A stretch of 64,000 nucleotides of DNA. Source: Polynucleobacter parvulilacunae (GTDB taxonomy: Bacteria > Pseudomonadota > Gammaproteobacteria > Burkholderiales > Burkholderiaceae). Where the stretch lies: contig NZ_JACVPW010000001.1 of assembly GCF_018881715.1 (NCBI RefSeq), positions 335,337 through 399,336 of the forward strand, read 5' to 3'. This document shows positions 1-9,464 of the stretch, piece by piece (position 1 is the first letter of the stretch; every line of letters begins with the position of its first letter). Position numbers and translations under genes: made by a program. The notes beneath the pieces are model-generated. The model was given only the letters and a program-made list of their open reading frames with translations. It ran no database searches and was not told the DNA's origin.

Positions 1-1
1 T

Positions 2-1000
2 AACTTACAATCCGTACATGCAAAGATTCCAGTTGGCTTGCTAACTTGCGTTACTGGTGTATCAGGCTCTGGTAAATCCACCCTCATTAACGACACCTTG
101 CATCATGCAGTTGCACAACATCTGTATGGCTCGAATGCAGAGCCTGCAGCACACGATGCAATTAAGGGTCTAGAGCATTTCGATAAGGTGATTAGTGTTG
201 ACCAGTCTCCAATCGGCAGAACCCCACGCTCTAATCCTGCAACCTACACAGGACTATTTACTCCGATTAGAGAACTCTTTGCTGGAGTTCCTGCATCACG
301 TGAACGGGGCTATGAAGCAGGTCGCTTCTCCTTTAATGTCAAAGGTGGTCGCTGCGATTCTTGTGAAGGCGATGGCGTTCTTAAAGTAGAAATGCATTTC
401 TTGCCAGACGTGTACGTGCCTTGCGATGTTTGTCACGGCAAGCGCTACAACCGTGAGACCTTAGATATTCGCTACAAGGGCAAGAATATTCACGAAGTGT
501 TGTCGATGACAATCGAACAAGCTCATGAGTTCTTTGAGGCGGTTCCGGTAGTCAAACGCAAACTCAAAACATTACTAGATGTAGGTCTGGGCTATGTGAA
601 GCTTGGCCAAAGTGCTACGACCTTGTCTGGAGGCGAAGCACAACGCGTCAAACTGTCGCTTGAACTCTCTAAGCGTGATACCGGCAGAACCTTATACATC
701 CTAGATGAACCAACTACTGGCTTGCATTTCCATGACATTCAGTTGTTGCTCACTGTAATCCAAACACTCAAGAAACAAGGCAATACGATTGTCATCATTG
801 AGCACAACCTCGATGTGATTAAGACCGCTGATTGGATTATTGACTTAGGACCTAAGGGTGGCGCTGGCGGTGGACAGATTATTGCTACCGGTACACCAGA
901 AGATGTTGCTAAAAATGAACTCAGTTTTACGGGTCACTACTTGGCACCACTGCTAACTCGTAAAGCACCCACTCCTGTAGCCAGTAAAAAGAAAAAGTAA
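2..1000 (+). CDS. uvrA: UvrA excinuclease ABC subunit A, C-terminal part (cut by window start)
   Basis: UvrA is the damage-recognition ATPase of nucleotide excision repair and works with UvrB and UvrC in the cytoplasm. The frame is already open at base 2, so only about the last 332 residues of a roughly 940-residue protein are visible. They hold the second ABC module: Walker A (GVSGSGKS), a zinc-binding C-X2-C-X19-C-X2-C module starting CDSCEGDG and ending CDVCHGKR, the ABC signature LSGGEAQRV, Walker B with [10 protein letters not shown] and the switch His in IIEHN. The tail is lysine-rich. A Met codon at 38 lies only just upstream of Walker A and is internal, not the start. It converges on the antiporter gene with a 14-base gap and no clear terminator. 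Confidence 0.97.
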   Translation, partial: NLQSVHAKIPVGLLTCVTGVSGSGKSTLINDTLHHAVAQHLYGSNAEPAAHDAIKGLEHFDKVISVDQSPIGRTPRSNPATYTGLFTPIRELFAGVPASRERGYEAGRFSFNVKGGRCDSCEGDGVLKVEMHFLPDVYVPCDVCHGKRYNRETLDIRYKGKNIHEVLSMTIEQAHEFFEAVPVVKRKLKTLLDVGLGYVKLGQSATTLSGGEAQRVKLSLELSKRDTGRTLYILDEPTTGLHFHDIQLLLTVIQTLKKQGNTIVIIEHNLDVIKTADWIIDLGPKGGAGGGQIIATGTPEDVAKNELSFTGHYLAPLLTRKAPTPVASKKKK

Positions 1001-1014
1001 GGCGCTATCAGATC

Positions 1015-2997
1015 TCAGAGTAATTTAGCTTCGGCCAAATCCGTTGCTTCTGAATTACCTGAGATCACCAAAATATCATTAGCCTCAAGCATAAGATCTG
1101 GGGCAGGGTCTAGCTTCACGTAATCCGCGTTTCGACCTTTACGACGCACCGCCTGAACATTGACACCCTCTTTATCTAGGTCAAGCTCACCCAGGGTTTT
1201 ACCAATCGCTTGTGAATGCGGCAACAGAGTAATGGCATGTAAGCGCCAAGACTCATTCGACCCAAAGTCATCGTCCGCAGATCCTCGGAAATAACCCCTG
1301 AGCAAGCTATAGCGCTCTTCCCTTGCAGTCGTTATCCGTCGTACTACCTTACGCATTGGCACTCCCATGATCAGCAATACATGGGAGGCAATCATCAAGC
1401 TGCCTTCAATGAGTTCAGGCACTACTTCTGTGGCACCGGCCGCTTGCAGCTTAGCGATATCCGCATCATCTCGAGTACGCACCAGTACAGTCATACCTGG
1501 ACGCAAGTGTTCGACTTGACGTAACACTCGCATGCTTGCGGCAGTATCTGCATAAGTAATCACAACCGCCTTTGCTCTTGAGAGGCCAGCGGCGACTAAA
1601 TAATTTTCACGACTAGCATCGCCATAAACCACATTGTCGCCAGCAGCCGCGGCTTCTTTAACGCGATCAGGATCTAAATCTAATGCGATGTAAGGAATCT
1701 TTTCTTGATCCAGCATGCGCGCCAAACTTTGACCTGAACGACCGAAGCCACAAATGATTACGTGGTTTTCATTACGAACGCTCTTGGCAGCAACTCGAGT
1801 AAGTGCAAGTGATTGCAATAACCATTCATTACTAGAGAAGCGCATGGCAATGCGGTCGCTATATTCAATCAGGAATGGCGCACAGAACATCGAGATCAAC
1901 ATCGCTGCCAACACTGCTTGACTCAAAGTCGGATCAATTAAATCCAAGCCATCAATTTGATTGAGCAACACAAAACCGAATTCACCAGCCTGAGCCAAGC
2001 ACAAACCGGTTCTAATAGAAATGCCAGGGCTCGAACCAAAAGCCCTAGATAACAGGGCGATAAGGCCAAACTTAAAGACTAGTGGACCGACTAACAAAGC
2101 CAAGACAAGCATCCATTGCTCACGAATCACATTGAAATCGAGCAGCATGCCAATAGTAATAAAGAAGAGGCCTAGCAAGACATCGCGGAATGGTTTGACA
2201 TCCTCTTCCACTTGATGACGATAAGGTGTTTCAGAGATCAACATGCCTGCTAAAAACGCACCAAGCGCCAGCGATAAACCAAAGTGTTCGGTTAGCCCTG
2301 CCATACCCAGAACGATTAACAAGAGGTTCAACATGAATAACTCTTGTGAACGCAGCTTAGCAACCAATCTAAACCAATGACTCATCAAACTTTGGCCGAT
2401 GAAGAAAATTAATACCAAAGCAACAGTAATTTTGATCGAGGCTGCAGTAAGCGCAACAAATAAGTCCGAGGGATTTTTTCCAAGCGATGGCAATAAGATC
2501 AATAGAAAAACTACTGCCAAATCTTGGAATAACAAAATACCGACTACATTACGGCCGTGCTCTGTCTCTAGTTCAGCGCGATCAGAGATCAGCTTAGTCA
2601 CAATCGCTGTGGATGACATTGCTAGCGCACCACCTAACGCAATCGCAGCTTGCCAGGAAATAGGGTAAATCCAACTCATCAGAAGACTTGCCGGGACTGC
2701 GAGCAACATAGTCAAGATGACCTGACTTCCCCCAAGACCAAATACGATCAATCGCATCGCCCGCAACTTATGCAGGTTAAATTCCAGACCAATTGAGAAC
2801 ATCAAGAAAACTACGCCAAATTCAGCCAAATACTTTACTGTGGCTGAATCATTCGCCAAGCCCAGGGCATGGGGTCCAATCAGGACACCAATGGCCAAAT
2901 AGCCCAAAATAGGGGGCAAACCAAAATAGCGGAAAATAACCACTCCGGCCACACCCGAGGCCAGAAGAATGAGGGTTAACTGAAGGACTGACGGCAT
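1015..2997 (-). CDS. CPA2-family cation:proton antiporter, KefB/YbaL type
   Basis: This 660-residue inner-membrane protein has about a dozen hydrophobic segments over residues 1-390 (Na/H exchanger domain). A cytoplasmic TrkA-N/RCK nucleotide-binding domain follows at about 405-520, with the Rossmann motif GFGRSG, and a TrkA-C domain lies at about 585-660. This is the CPA2 architecture of glutathione-gated K+ efflux (KefB/KefC) and YbaL proteins, which exchange K+ or Na+ for H+. I cannot tell which ion is carried or whether glutathione gates it. It starts only 11 bases from kdsD on the other strand, so its promoter must lie inside kdsD coding sequence. Confidence 0.9.
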   Translation of the reverse strand: MPSVLQLTLILLASGVAGVVIFRYFGLPPILGYLAIGVLIGPHALGLANDSATVKYLAEFGVVFLMFSIGLEFNLHKLRAMRLIVFGLGGSQVILTMLLAVPASLLMSWIYPISWQAAIALGGALAMSSTAIVTKLISDRAELETEHGRNVVGILLFQDLAVVFLLILLPSLGKNPSDLFVALTAASIKITVALVLIFFIGQSLMSHWFRLVAKLRSQELFMLNLLLIVLGMAGLTEHFGLSLALGAFLAGMLISETPYRHQVEEDVKPFRDVLLGLFFITIGMLLDFNVIREQWMLVLALLVGPLVFKFGLIALLSRAFGSSPGISIRTGLCLAQAGEFGFVLLNQIDGLDLIDPTLSQAVLAAMLISMFCAPFLIEYSDRIAMRFSSNEWLLQSLALTRVAAKSVRNENHVIICGFGRSGQSLARMLDQEKIPYIALDLDPDRVKEAAAAGDNVVYGDASRENYLVAAGLSRAKAVVITYADTAASMRVLRQVEHLRPGMTVLVRTRDDADIAKLQAAGATEVVPELIEGSLMIASHVLLIMGVPMRKVVRRITTAREERYSLLRGYFRGSADDDFGSNESWRLHAITLLPHSQAIGKTLGELDLDKEGVNVQAVRRKGRNADYVKLDPAPDLMLEANDILVISGNSEATDLAEAKLL

Positions 2998-3008
2998 ATA
3001 CTTACTCG

Positions 3009-4001
3009 ATGATAGCTAAGACTCGTGAACGTACCCTAAAGCTTGCGCGCGACACCCTCACTATTGAGGCTGCTGCACTGCAAACCATGCGTGATCGCCT
3101 TGAAGGCGCTAATGCAGATGCCCTTGTCCTGGCGGTAGAGCTTTTACACGGCTGCAAAGGCAGAATCGTGGTTTCTGGTATCGGCAAATCAGGTCATATT
3201 GCCCGCAAAATTGCTGCCACCTTTGCCTCCACAGGCTCCCCAGCCTTTTTTGTTCACCCAGCTGAAGCCAGCCATGGTGACCTAGGTATGGTGACTCGTG
3301 ATGATGTTTTTGTCGCCCTATCCAATTCCGGTGAGACAGATGAGCTGTTAACCATCGTTCCAATTGTGAAACGCACGGGGGCAAAGCTCATTGCTCTGAC
3401 TGGCGCTCCGAATTCTTCCCTAGCCAAATTAGCAGATGCCCATTTAGATACCAGCGTAGAAAAAGAGGCTTGCCCTTTAAATCTCGCGCCCACGACAAGC
3501 ACTACCGCCGCGCTAGCGATGGGTGATGCGTTGGCAGTTGCTTTGCTTGATGCCAGAGGTTTTGAAGCGGAAGACTTTATTCGCTCCCATCCTGGTGGCA
3601 GATTAGGACGCAAGCAATTGATGCACGTCTCTGAAGTAATGCGCAGCCTTGCCGACACCCCAAAGATTTCTATCAACGCCTCATTGCAAGATGCTTTACT
3701 AGAGATGACATCAAAACGAATGGGTATGGTAGTGATTCTGGATGCCAACAAAAAAGTGTTTGGCATCTTAACGGATGGTGACTTGCGCCGCCTCCTAGAA
3801 AAAACCACCAATCTCGATGGCATCAAACTTGAGAGCGCAACTACTGCAGACCCTCGCACCATCCCAGCAGAGCTACTTGCTGAAGAGGCTATTGAGATGA
3901 TGGAAAAACATCGCATTAATCATCTAGTAGTTACTGATAACCAAGGTCATTTATTGGGCGCTTTAAATCTGCATGATTTGTTTGCAGCAAAAGTTATTTA
4001 G
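3009..4001 (+). CDS. kdsD: D-arabinose 5-phosphate isomerase
   Basis: The enzyme converts ribulose 5-phosphate to arabinose 5-phosphate, the first step toward Kdo for lipopolysaccharide. The 330-residue product matches the family length. A SIS sugar-isomerase domain (about 40-180) includes GIGKSGHIARK and the AEASHGDLGM loop, and a pair of CBS domains follows (about 210-330, ILTDGDLRRLL). It opens a run kdsD-kdsC-lptC-lptA-lptB, so Kdo supply and LPS export are probably co-expressed. KpsF/GutQ paralogues look the same, but the context favours KdsD. Confidence 0.95.
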   Translation: MIAKTRERTLKLARDTLTIEAAALQTMRDRLEGANADALVLAVELLHGCKGRIVVSGIGKSGHIARKIAATFASTGSPAFFVHPAEASHGDLGMVTRDDVFVALSNSGETDELLTIVPIVKRTGAKLIALTGAPNSSLAKLADAHLDTSVEKEACPLNLAPTTSTTAALAMGDALAVALLDARGFEAEDFIRSHPGGRLGRKQLMHVSEVMRSLADTPKISINASLQDALLEMTSKRMGMVVILDANKKVFGILTDGDLRRLLEKTTNLDGIKLESATTADPRTIPAELLAEEAIEMMEKHRINHLVVTDNQGHLLGALNLHDLFAAKVI

Positions 4002-4036
4002 TCATTTAATTTCATCAGTAATCGAGCCGCCTCTTT

Positions 4037-4609
4037 ATGCCTAGCGCCTTTAATACCCACAACACCAACCCTCTAGCCCAATACCCGCAAGCTTGGGAGC
4101 GCGCAGGTCAAGTGAAGCTCCTAGTTTTGGATGTTGACGGAGTGCTCACCAACGGCCAAGTGTGGATTGGTGCTGATGGTAAAGAGTCTTTAAAAGCATT
4201 TGATATTCAAGATGGCTTAGGCATCAAATTACTAGAGCAATGCGGCATTCCAACTGCCATCATCACCGGCAGAAATTCCAAAATGGTTTTAGCACGCTGC
4301 GAAGAGCTTGGAATTAAACATGTTCACATGGGTGTTGAAAATAAAGCGATCGCATTAGAAGAAGTGCTTAAGTCTTTGGGCCTTAAGCATACAGACTGCG
4401 CCGTTATGGGTGATGATTGGCCAGACCTACAAATGATGAAGCATGCCGGCTTACGAATTTGCCCCGCGCAAGGTCATAAGGATGTTCAAGAATTTGCCCA
4501 TTTGGTGACGACCCGTAGTGGCGGCAATAGTGCAGTACGCGAAGTATGTGACCTCATTCTGAAGTCACAGAATCGCTACGAAGAATTGCTCAATAAGGCC
4601 CGCAGTTAA
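4037..4609 (+). CDS. kdsC: 3-deoxy-D-manno-octulosonate 8-phosphate phosphatase
   Basis: KdsC removes phosphate from Kdo-8-phosphate to give free Kdo for lipid A core assembly. The 190-residue protein is a HAD phosphatase without a large cap. The nucleophile motif DVDGVLTNG lies near residue 33, motif II is the TGR after IAIIT-type sequence, and the acidic motif is MGDDWPDLQMM. It follows kdsD by 35 bases and sits four bases before lptC, which matches the usual kdsD-kdsC-lptC order. Confidence 0.95.
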   Translation: MPSAFNTHNTNPLAQYPQAWERAGQVKLLVLDVDGVLTNGQVWIGADGKESLKAFDIQDGLGIKLLEQCGIPTAIITGRNSKMVLARCEELGIKHVHMGVENKAIALEEVLKSLGLKHTDCAVMGDDWPDLQMMKHAGLRICPAQGHKDVQEFAHLVTTRSGGNSAVREVCDLILKSQNRYEELLNKARS

Positions 4610-4612
4610 GCA

Positions 4613-5254
4613 ATGCAATTAAACCCCCAGAAAATCAAACTCGGTATTGGTCGCACTCTGTTGCGCCTGATGCCTTTAATTTTGATGGGGACGCTCACGC
4701 TAGCAACTTTTTGGCTTGTGCAAAAAAATATGCCGCCAGAGAAATCTCCACTTGAAAGAGTGCGTCTGCATGAACCGGACTACACCATCAAAGATGGTGC
4801 GCTCTCAGCTTTAAATGAATTAGGTAATACCAAATATCGAATTTTGGGTGTCAAAGTGACGCACTATGATGACGATGCCTCTATCGACATTCTCACGCCA
4901 CGCATGCGCTTATTCCAGGCCGAGAAGGCGCCAGTTACAGTTAAATCTGATACCGGTCACCTTGATGGCGACCTCACTATTTTGGATTTGTACGATAACG
5001 CAACGATCTTTCGCCCCGCACAAGAAGCGACTGCAGCTCAGCCGGCCACTTTAAGAATGCTGGCCAGCTCTAGCTATTTCAAAGTATTAATTAATGATGA
5101 TGTGATTGAAACAAATAGGCCTATTACTTTAGAACAGGGTATGTCGATCATGAACTCCACTGAAGGTGGGGTATTTAATAATGTTGAACAAAGTATGGTG
5201 CTCAGCGGCCAAGTGAAAGGGCGTATTGAACGCGCGCCACGGAGCAATCCATAA
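4613..5254 (+). CDS. lptC: LPS export ABC transporter periplasmic protein LptC
   Basis: LptC is a bitopic inner-membrane protein that passes lipopolysaccharide from the LptBFG transporter to LptA. One N-terminal membrane anchor is visible (about residues 16-38, rich in Leu/Met/Thr) and a periplasmic beta-jellyroll-type region fills the rest of 213 residues. Sequence conservation in this family is low, so the call rests mainly on length, topology and position between kdsC and lptA. The lptA start lies one base past its stop. Confidence 0.9.
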   Translation: MQLNPQKIKLGIGRTLLRLMPLILMGTLTLATFWLVQKNMPPEKSPLERVRLHEPDYTIKDGALSALNELGNTKYRILGVKVTHYDDDASIDILTPRMRLFQAEKAPVTVKSDTGHLDGDLTILDLYDNATIFRPAQEATAAQPATLRMLASSSYFKVLINDDVIETNRPITLEQGMSIMNSTEGGVFNNVEQSMVLSGQVKGRIERAPRSNP

Positions 5255-5255
5255 A

Positions 5256-5810
5256 ATGCTGTCAATAAAATATTTTCTTAGCTATCTTGCTCTCGGTCTC
5301 ATCTTTACTTTGTCAGCACATGCAGAAAAAGCAGATCAAGATAAACCCGTGATCTTAGAAGCTGAAAAAGTTTCGGTGAATGATGTAAAGCAAGTCTATG
5401 ACCTCAATGGTCAAGTCTTGCTCATCAAAGGCAGCATTATTGTTACCGGCGAAGATGGGCACATTGCAGTTGATCCACAGGGTTATGAGTTTGTGGATGT
5501 TATTGGCACACCCGAAACAGTAGCTAGCTTTAGACAACGTCGTGAAGGTACTGCGGATGAATTCATGCAAGGACGCGGCACTCAAGTTACCTATGACGCC
5601 AAGACAGAGTTCTTAACGCTGACTGGGGATGCTAGCCTCAAACGCTTACTCAATATGCAAATGCTCGATCAATTAAAGGGCTGGAAAATTGAGTACGATG
5701 ATGTAAAGCAGTACTATCGGGTCATGCCACCTAAAGATGCAAAGCCGGATGATTTGCCCTTAGCAAGAGCCCTTCTTTCACCAAGACGAAAAGCAACCCT
5801 AGAGAAATGA
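5256..5810 (+). CDS. lptA: LPS transport periplasmic protein LptA
   Basis: LptA forms the periplasmic bridge that carries lipopolysaccharide from LptC to LptD in the outer membrane. I chose the ATG at 5256 because it begins directly with a signal peptide ([10 protein letters not shown], cleavage probably after SAHA), has a GGAG upstream and clears the lptC stop. The in-frame ATG at 5226 would put ten polar residues before the signal. The mature OstA-like domain (LptA_N) spans about residues 30-150. Its stop overlaps the lptB start (ATGA), so the two are translationally coupled. Confidence 0.93.
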   Translation: MLSIKYFLSYLALGLIFTLSAHAEKADQDKPVILEAEKVSVNDVKQVYDLNGQVLLIKGSIIVTGEDGHIAVDPQGYEFVDVIGTPETVASFRQRREGTADEFMQGRGTQVTYDAKTEFLTLTGDASLKRLLNMQMLDQLKGWKIEYDDVKQYYRVMPPKDAKPDDLPLARALLSPRRKATLEK

Positions 5811-6574
5811 CAGCGGATTTAACCCAACTCGATAATGCGCCAACACTTAGTGCGCATCACCTGCAAAAACGTTATGGCTCAAGAACCGTTGTTCGGGATG
5901 TTTCCGTACAAGTGCGATGCGGAGAGGTTGTAGGATTACTCGGTCCCAATGGAGCCGGTAAAACAACTTCTTTCTACATGATTGTTGGTCTGGTTCCGCT
6001 CGATGGTGGCAACATTGTTTTAGATGGCACCGATATTACACATTTACCCATTCATGAACGTGCTCGCATGGGCCTGTCTTATTTACCGCAAGAAGCTTCC
6101 GTATTTAGAAAACTAAATGTCGCTGAAAATATTCAGGCCGTCCTAGAACTTCAAGTTCAAGGCGGTAAACCACTCAGCAAAGCCGAGATTGCCAGTCGCC
6201 TAGACGAACTTTTGGGCGAGCTCCAAATTAGCCATCTGCGTAACAACCCAGCCCTCTCGCTCTCCGGAGGGGAGCGTAGACGGGTGGAGATTGCTAGAGC
6301 CCTGGCATCCCAGCCAAAATTTATCTTGCTAGACGAACCTTTTGCTGGTGTTGACCCTATTGCCGTTGGGGAAATTCAGAGGATTGTGCGCTTCCTGAGA
6401 GACCGCCAGATTGGCGTCCTCATTACTGACCACAACGTCCGAGAAACCCTAGGCATCTGTGACCATGCCTACATCATCAGCGAAGGTAGCGTATTAGCCG
6501 AAGGGAAACCAGATCAGATTATTCAAAACGATGCCGTTAGAAGAGTCTATCTGGGCGAAAACTTCCGGATGTAA
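5807..6574 (+). CDS. lptB: LPS export ABC transporter ATP-binding protein LptB
   Basis: LptB is the cytoplasmic ATPase that powers extraction of lipopolysaccharide by LptFG. The 255-residue protein has all ABC motifs: Walker [11 protein letters not shown]-loop LPQEAS, signature [10 protein letters not shown], Walker [12 protein letters not shown] and the switch His in ITDHNVRE. It overlaps lptA by four bases. In many proteobacteria rpoN follows immediately; here a 194-base non-coding gap leads straight to hpf. Confidence 0.97.
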   Translation: MTADLTQLDNAPTLSAHHLQKRYGSRTVVRDVSVQVRCGEVVGLLGPNGAGKTTSFYMIVGLVPLDGGNIVLDGTDITHLPIHERARMGLSYLPQEASVFRKLNVAENIQAVLELQVQGGKPLSKAEIASRLDELLGELQISHLRNNPALSLSGGERRRVEIARALASQPKFILLDEPFAGVDPIAVGEIQRIVRFLRDRQIGVLITDHNVRETLGICDHAYIISEGSVLAEGKPDQIIQNDAVRRVYLGENFRM

Positions 6575-6768
6575 GCTGGGTAAGGCTTCCCGCTTTTAAA
6601 GTAATAAAAATGCATTTCCCTCTTGGTTTTCAGCAAATTCGCTGATACGCTGGAGGCTCATGGTTTATTTTTCCAAAAAAAACAGCACAAAAAAATTTCA
6701 GGGGCTTGCTGCGCACCCCGGGCATGACTATGCGCACGCATCTATAGCATCTATAAAAGGAGTCGCTA
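6575..6768. other. Intergenic region lptB-hpf; usual site of rpoN, which is absent
   Basis: These 194 bases hold no credible coding sequence. Visible elements are a tandem direct repeat of GCATCTATA (6738-6746 and 6747-6755) and the strong ribosome binding site AAAAGGAG (6755-6762) serving hpf. The repeat contains -10-like TCTATA sequences, but I cannot fix a -35 element. No rpoN remnant, such as the C-terminal RpoN box, could be recognised in any frame, and the space is too short for more than a fragment. Confidence 0.6.
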
Positions 6769-7092
6769 ATGAATTTGAAAATTAATAGCCGTCATGTGGA
6801 AGTTACCCCTGCCATGCGCTCTCATCTCGAGGCGGGCCTAGCCAAAATTCGTAAGCACTTCGATCACGTCATTGATGCCTCAGCTTTTTTAGTGGTTGAT
6901 AAAGCCAAAGAAAAGGATTTACGCCAAAGTGCTGAGATCACTATTCACCTGAAAGGTAAGGACTTGTTCGCTGAAGCACATAACGCTGACCTCTACCACG
7001 CTATGGACGCGGTGGTGGATAAACTTGAGCGCCAGGTCGTCAAGCACAAAGAAAAGATCCAAGATCATCATCACGAAAAACATTTTGAGTGA
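6769..7092 (+). CDS. hpf: Ribosome hibernation promoting factor (short HPF/YfiA family)
   Basis: HPF binds the decoding region of the 30S subunit and inactivates ribosomes in slow or stationary growth. The 107-residue protein is the short form with one HPF/RaiA domain. It starts MNLKINSRHVEVTP and has a His-rich, charged C-terminus (HHHEKHFE). It has the strongest ribosome binding site of this cluster, AAAAGGAG seven bases before the ATG. It sits directly upstream of ptsN, as in most proteobacterial rpoN-hpf-ptsN clusters. Confidence 0.93.
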   Translation: MNLKINSRHVEVTPAMRSHLEAGLAKIRKHFDHVIDASAFLVVDKAKEKDLRQSAEITIHLKGKDLFAEAHNADLYHAMDAVVDKLERQVVKHKEKIQDHHHEKHFE

Positions 7093-7125
7093 TCCAGTTC
7101 GTCGGGACACCTATAATCAATTCAC

Positions 7126-7587
7126 ATGAATGCCCTGACCAATCTTTTTACTCCCGACTGCATTGCATTAGATGTCCCCGCCAAAAGCAGGGCTGATGCA
7201 TTTGCAGCCGCTGGAGAACTATTCTCCAAACAGACTGGCATTGAAGCAAGCTCTGTAGTTGAGTTCCTCAATGCTCGTGAAAATTTAGGATCTACCGCAC
7301 TCGGTGCCGGTGTAGCGATTCCGCATGGTCGCGTAAAGGGCTTAAAACAGCCTAGCGCGGCCTTTATGCGCCTGGAAGATCCGATTGAGTTTGCAGCCCC
7401 AGATGGCGAAGCAGTATCCATCCTTATTTTCTTGTTGGTACCCGAAAAGGCTACGCAACAACATTTAGAAATTTTGTCTTCAATTGCTCAACTCCTGTCT
7501 GATGCAGATGCTCGTCAGACTTTATCGTCTGCAGCGGACTCTGCAACAGTTTCTAAGCTCTTACAACACTGGGGTACAGCAAAATGA
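7126..7587 (+). CDS. ptsN: Nitrogen-regulatory PTS enzyme IIA (EIIA-Ntr)
   Basis: EIIA-Ntr is a phosphorylated signalling protein of the regulatory PTS. In studied proteobacteria it affects K+ transport, nitrogen/carbon balance and stress. The 153-residue protein has the PTS-EIIA type 2 fold with the phospho-acceptor His67 in IPHGR, and ends about at the family's normal length. Its stop overlaps the hprK start (ATGA). EI and HPr are encoded 30 kb away in this window; a dedicated EI-Ntr (PtsP) is not seen here, so EI/HPr may phosphorylate it. Confidence 0.95.
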   Translation: MNALTNLFTPDCIALDVPAKSRADAFAAAGELFSKQTGIEASSVVEFLNARENLGSTALGAGVAIPHGRVKGLKQPSAAFMRLEDPIEFAAPDGEAVSILIFLLVPEKATQQHLEILSSIAQLLSDADARQTLSSAADSATVSKLLQHWGTAK

Positions 7588-8570
7588 CTCAGCCCTTACT
7601 CCTAGATGGAGTAACTGCTCAGCAGATTTTTGATGACAATGTTTCAGATTTAAAACTATCCTGGATCGGCGGTCTTGAAGGTGCTGACCGCACTTTCCCA
7701 CCAGAGGCTGTCAAGGCAGCGGCTGCTAGCTCAGACTTGGTAGGCCACTTAAACCTCATCCACCCAAGCCGCATTCAGATCTTTGGCGAGCAAGAGATCG
7801 ACTATCACGCAGCCCTCGAGCCAAAACAAAGGCAAGAGCAAATTGCCAACCTCATCTCTAAGACGCCGCCTTGCGTCATTGTGGCGGACGGCAAGAGTGC
7901 GGATCCAGACTTACAGCTGTTCTGTCAGCGCTCTTCCACACCTCTATTCACTACTGCAATTTCTGCAGCAGAAGTAATCGATCATTTACGCACTTACTTG
8001 ACCAAAATCGGTGCACCTCAAATTACGATGCACGGTGTCTTTATGGACATCCTTGGTTTGGGAGTGCTCCTCACCGGCGAATCTGGTTTGGGCAAAAGTG
8101 AATTAGGTCTTGAGTTGATTTCTCGCGGGCACGGCCTTGTAGCAGATGATGCTGTTGACTTTGCACGCCTTGGGCCTGACTACATAGAAGGCCGCTGCCC
8201 CGTGATTCTGCGCAACCTTCTTGAGGTGCGCGGATTGGGCTTACTAGATATTCGTACGATCTTTGGTGAAACGGCAGTACGCCGTAAGCTAAAGCTCCGC
8301 CTCATCGTTCAGCTCGTTCGCAGAAATGATGGTGAATTCGAGCGGCTACCCCTAGAAGCCCAGCATATTGATGTTTTGGGCATTCCCATTCGCACTGTCA
8401 AAATTCAGGTGGCTGCAGGTCGCAACTTAGCAGTACTGGTTGAAGCTGCTGTACGCAATACTATTTTGCAATTGCGCGGTATCGATACTTTAAAAGAATT
8501 TATTGAGCGTCAACGCATTCAAATGAATGCCGAAGCTGATGCAACTAAGTCACAAGGGCGCCTGCTCTAA
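7584..8570 (+). CDS. hprK: HPr kinase/phosphorylase
   Basis: HprK phosphorylates HPr on Ser46 with ATP or PPi and reverses this by phosphorolysis. The 328-residue protein has the usual N-terminal domain, then the catalytic domain with HGVFMDI, Walker [10 protein letters not shown] (about residue 160), the following VADDAVDF segment and the conserved EVRGLG motif. Its target HPr in this window retains both His15 and Ser46. The pairing of ptsN, hprK and rapZ is typical of betaproteobacteria, where HprK is regulatory and not tied to a sugar permease. Confidence 0.95.
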   Translation: MTQPLLLDGVTAQQIFDDNVSDLKLSWIGGLEGADRTFPPEAVKAAAASSDLVGHLNLIHPSRIQIFGEQEIDYHAALEPKQRQEQIANLISKTPPCVIVADGKSADPDLQLFCQRSSTPLFTTAISAAEVIDHLRTYLTKIGAPQITMHGVFMDILGLGVLLTGESGLGKSELGLELISRGHGLVADDAVDFARLGPDYIEGRCPVILRNLLEVRGLGLLDIRTIFGETAVRRKLKLRLIVQLVRRNDGEFERLPLEAQHIDVLGIPIRTVKIQVAAGRNLAVLVEAAVRNTILQLRGIDTLKEFIERQRIQMNAEADATKSQGRLL

Positions 8571-8573
8571 GTC

Positions 8574-9464
8574 ATGCAAATTAATCTGATTACCGGAATC
8601 TCAGGCTCAGGTAAATCAGTGGCCCTGAGGGCTTTTGAAGATGCAGGCTATGACTGTGTAGACAACCTTCCCGTTTCTCTTTTAGAAAACCTCATCTCCA
8701 CCCTTGAAAAAGAGCAGTGTGAGCGCGTTGCAGTAGCCATAGATGCTCGACGTGGACAATCTATTGCGGAGCTACCCTCCATTCTGGAGAACTTACGCAA
8801 ACAGCATCAAGTCAGGGTTGTTTTCTTAAACGCAGACACCAATACTTTGGTGCAACGCTTTTCAGAGACACGTCGTCGCCACCCACTATCAACCAATGCC
8901 AAGCAATCTCAATCAGCAACCCTGATTGAGGCAATTGATAAAGAACGTAATTTGTTGGAGCCTTTGCGCACTCAGGCTCACAGTATCGATACCAGCAGCC
9001 TGCCAGCTCACGCACTGCGCTCCTGGATCCAAGACCTACTTAAAGACAAGCCTGTCGGCCTCACAGTCGTATTTGAATCCTTTGGCTTTAAAAAGGGCGT
9101 TCCTAGCGAGGCAGATTTGGTGTTTGATGTGCGCTGCTTACCAAACCCGCACTATGACAAAGTATTGAGGCCGCTCACTGGCAATGACAAACCCGTTAAA
9201 GAATTTCTGGAAAAAATTCCTGAAGTGGTGAGCATGGAAACAGACATCACCCAATTTATTAATAAATGGTTACCCCATTACATCGCGGATGGTCGCAGCT
9301 ATTTAACCGTTGCTATTGGCTGCACTGGTGGACAACATCGCTCCGTCTACTTAGTAAACCGCCTGAGCGAGCACTTTCGCGCCCAGAAGGATCTCATCGA
9401 TCTGCAGCTGAATTTTTTAGATCGTCACCGCGAGTTAGACTCAATCCCTGCAGCAAAATCTTAA
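8574..9464 (+). CDS. rapZ: RNase adapter protein RapZ (YvcJ family P-loop NTPase)
   Basis: RapZ binds nucleotides and, in Escherichia coli, guides RNase E to the GlmZ small RNA to tune amino-sugar synthesis. The 296-residue protein has Walker A GISGSGKS at residues 8-15, a central FGFKKG motif and the conserved C-terminal GCTGGQHRSV. It starts three bases after hprK. Its final 71 bases overlap the 3' end of mutY on the opposite strand. Whether GlmY/GlmZ-type RNAs exist in this organism cannot be judged here. Confidence 0.94.
   Translation: MQINLITGISGSGKSVALRAFEDAGYDCVDNLPVSLLENLISTLEKEQCERVAVAIDARRGQSIAELPSILENLRKQHQVRVVFLNADTNTLVQRFSETRRRHPLSTNAKQSQSATLIEAIDKERNLLEPLRTQAHSIDTSSLPAHALRSWIQDLLKDKPVGLTVVFESFGFKKGVPSEADLVFDVRCLPNPHYDKVLRPLTGNDKPVKEFLEKIPEVVSMETDITQFINKWLPHYIADGRSYLTVAIGCTGGQHRSVYLVNRLSEHFRAQKDLIDLQLNFLDRHRELDSIPAAKS

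Noticed and set aside
3254..3916. Long open frame antisense to kdsD (about 220 codons)
   Set aside because: It lies wholly within a conserved gene, has low-complexity Ser/Arg composition and no recognisable motif; it is a shadow frame.
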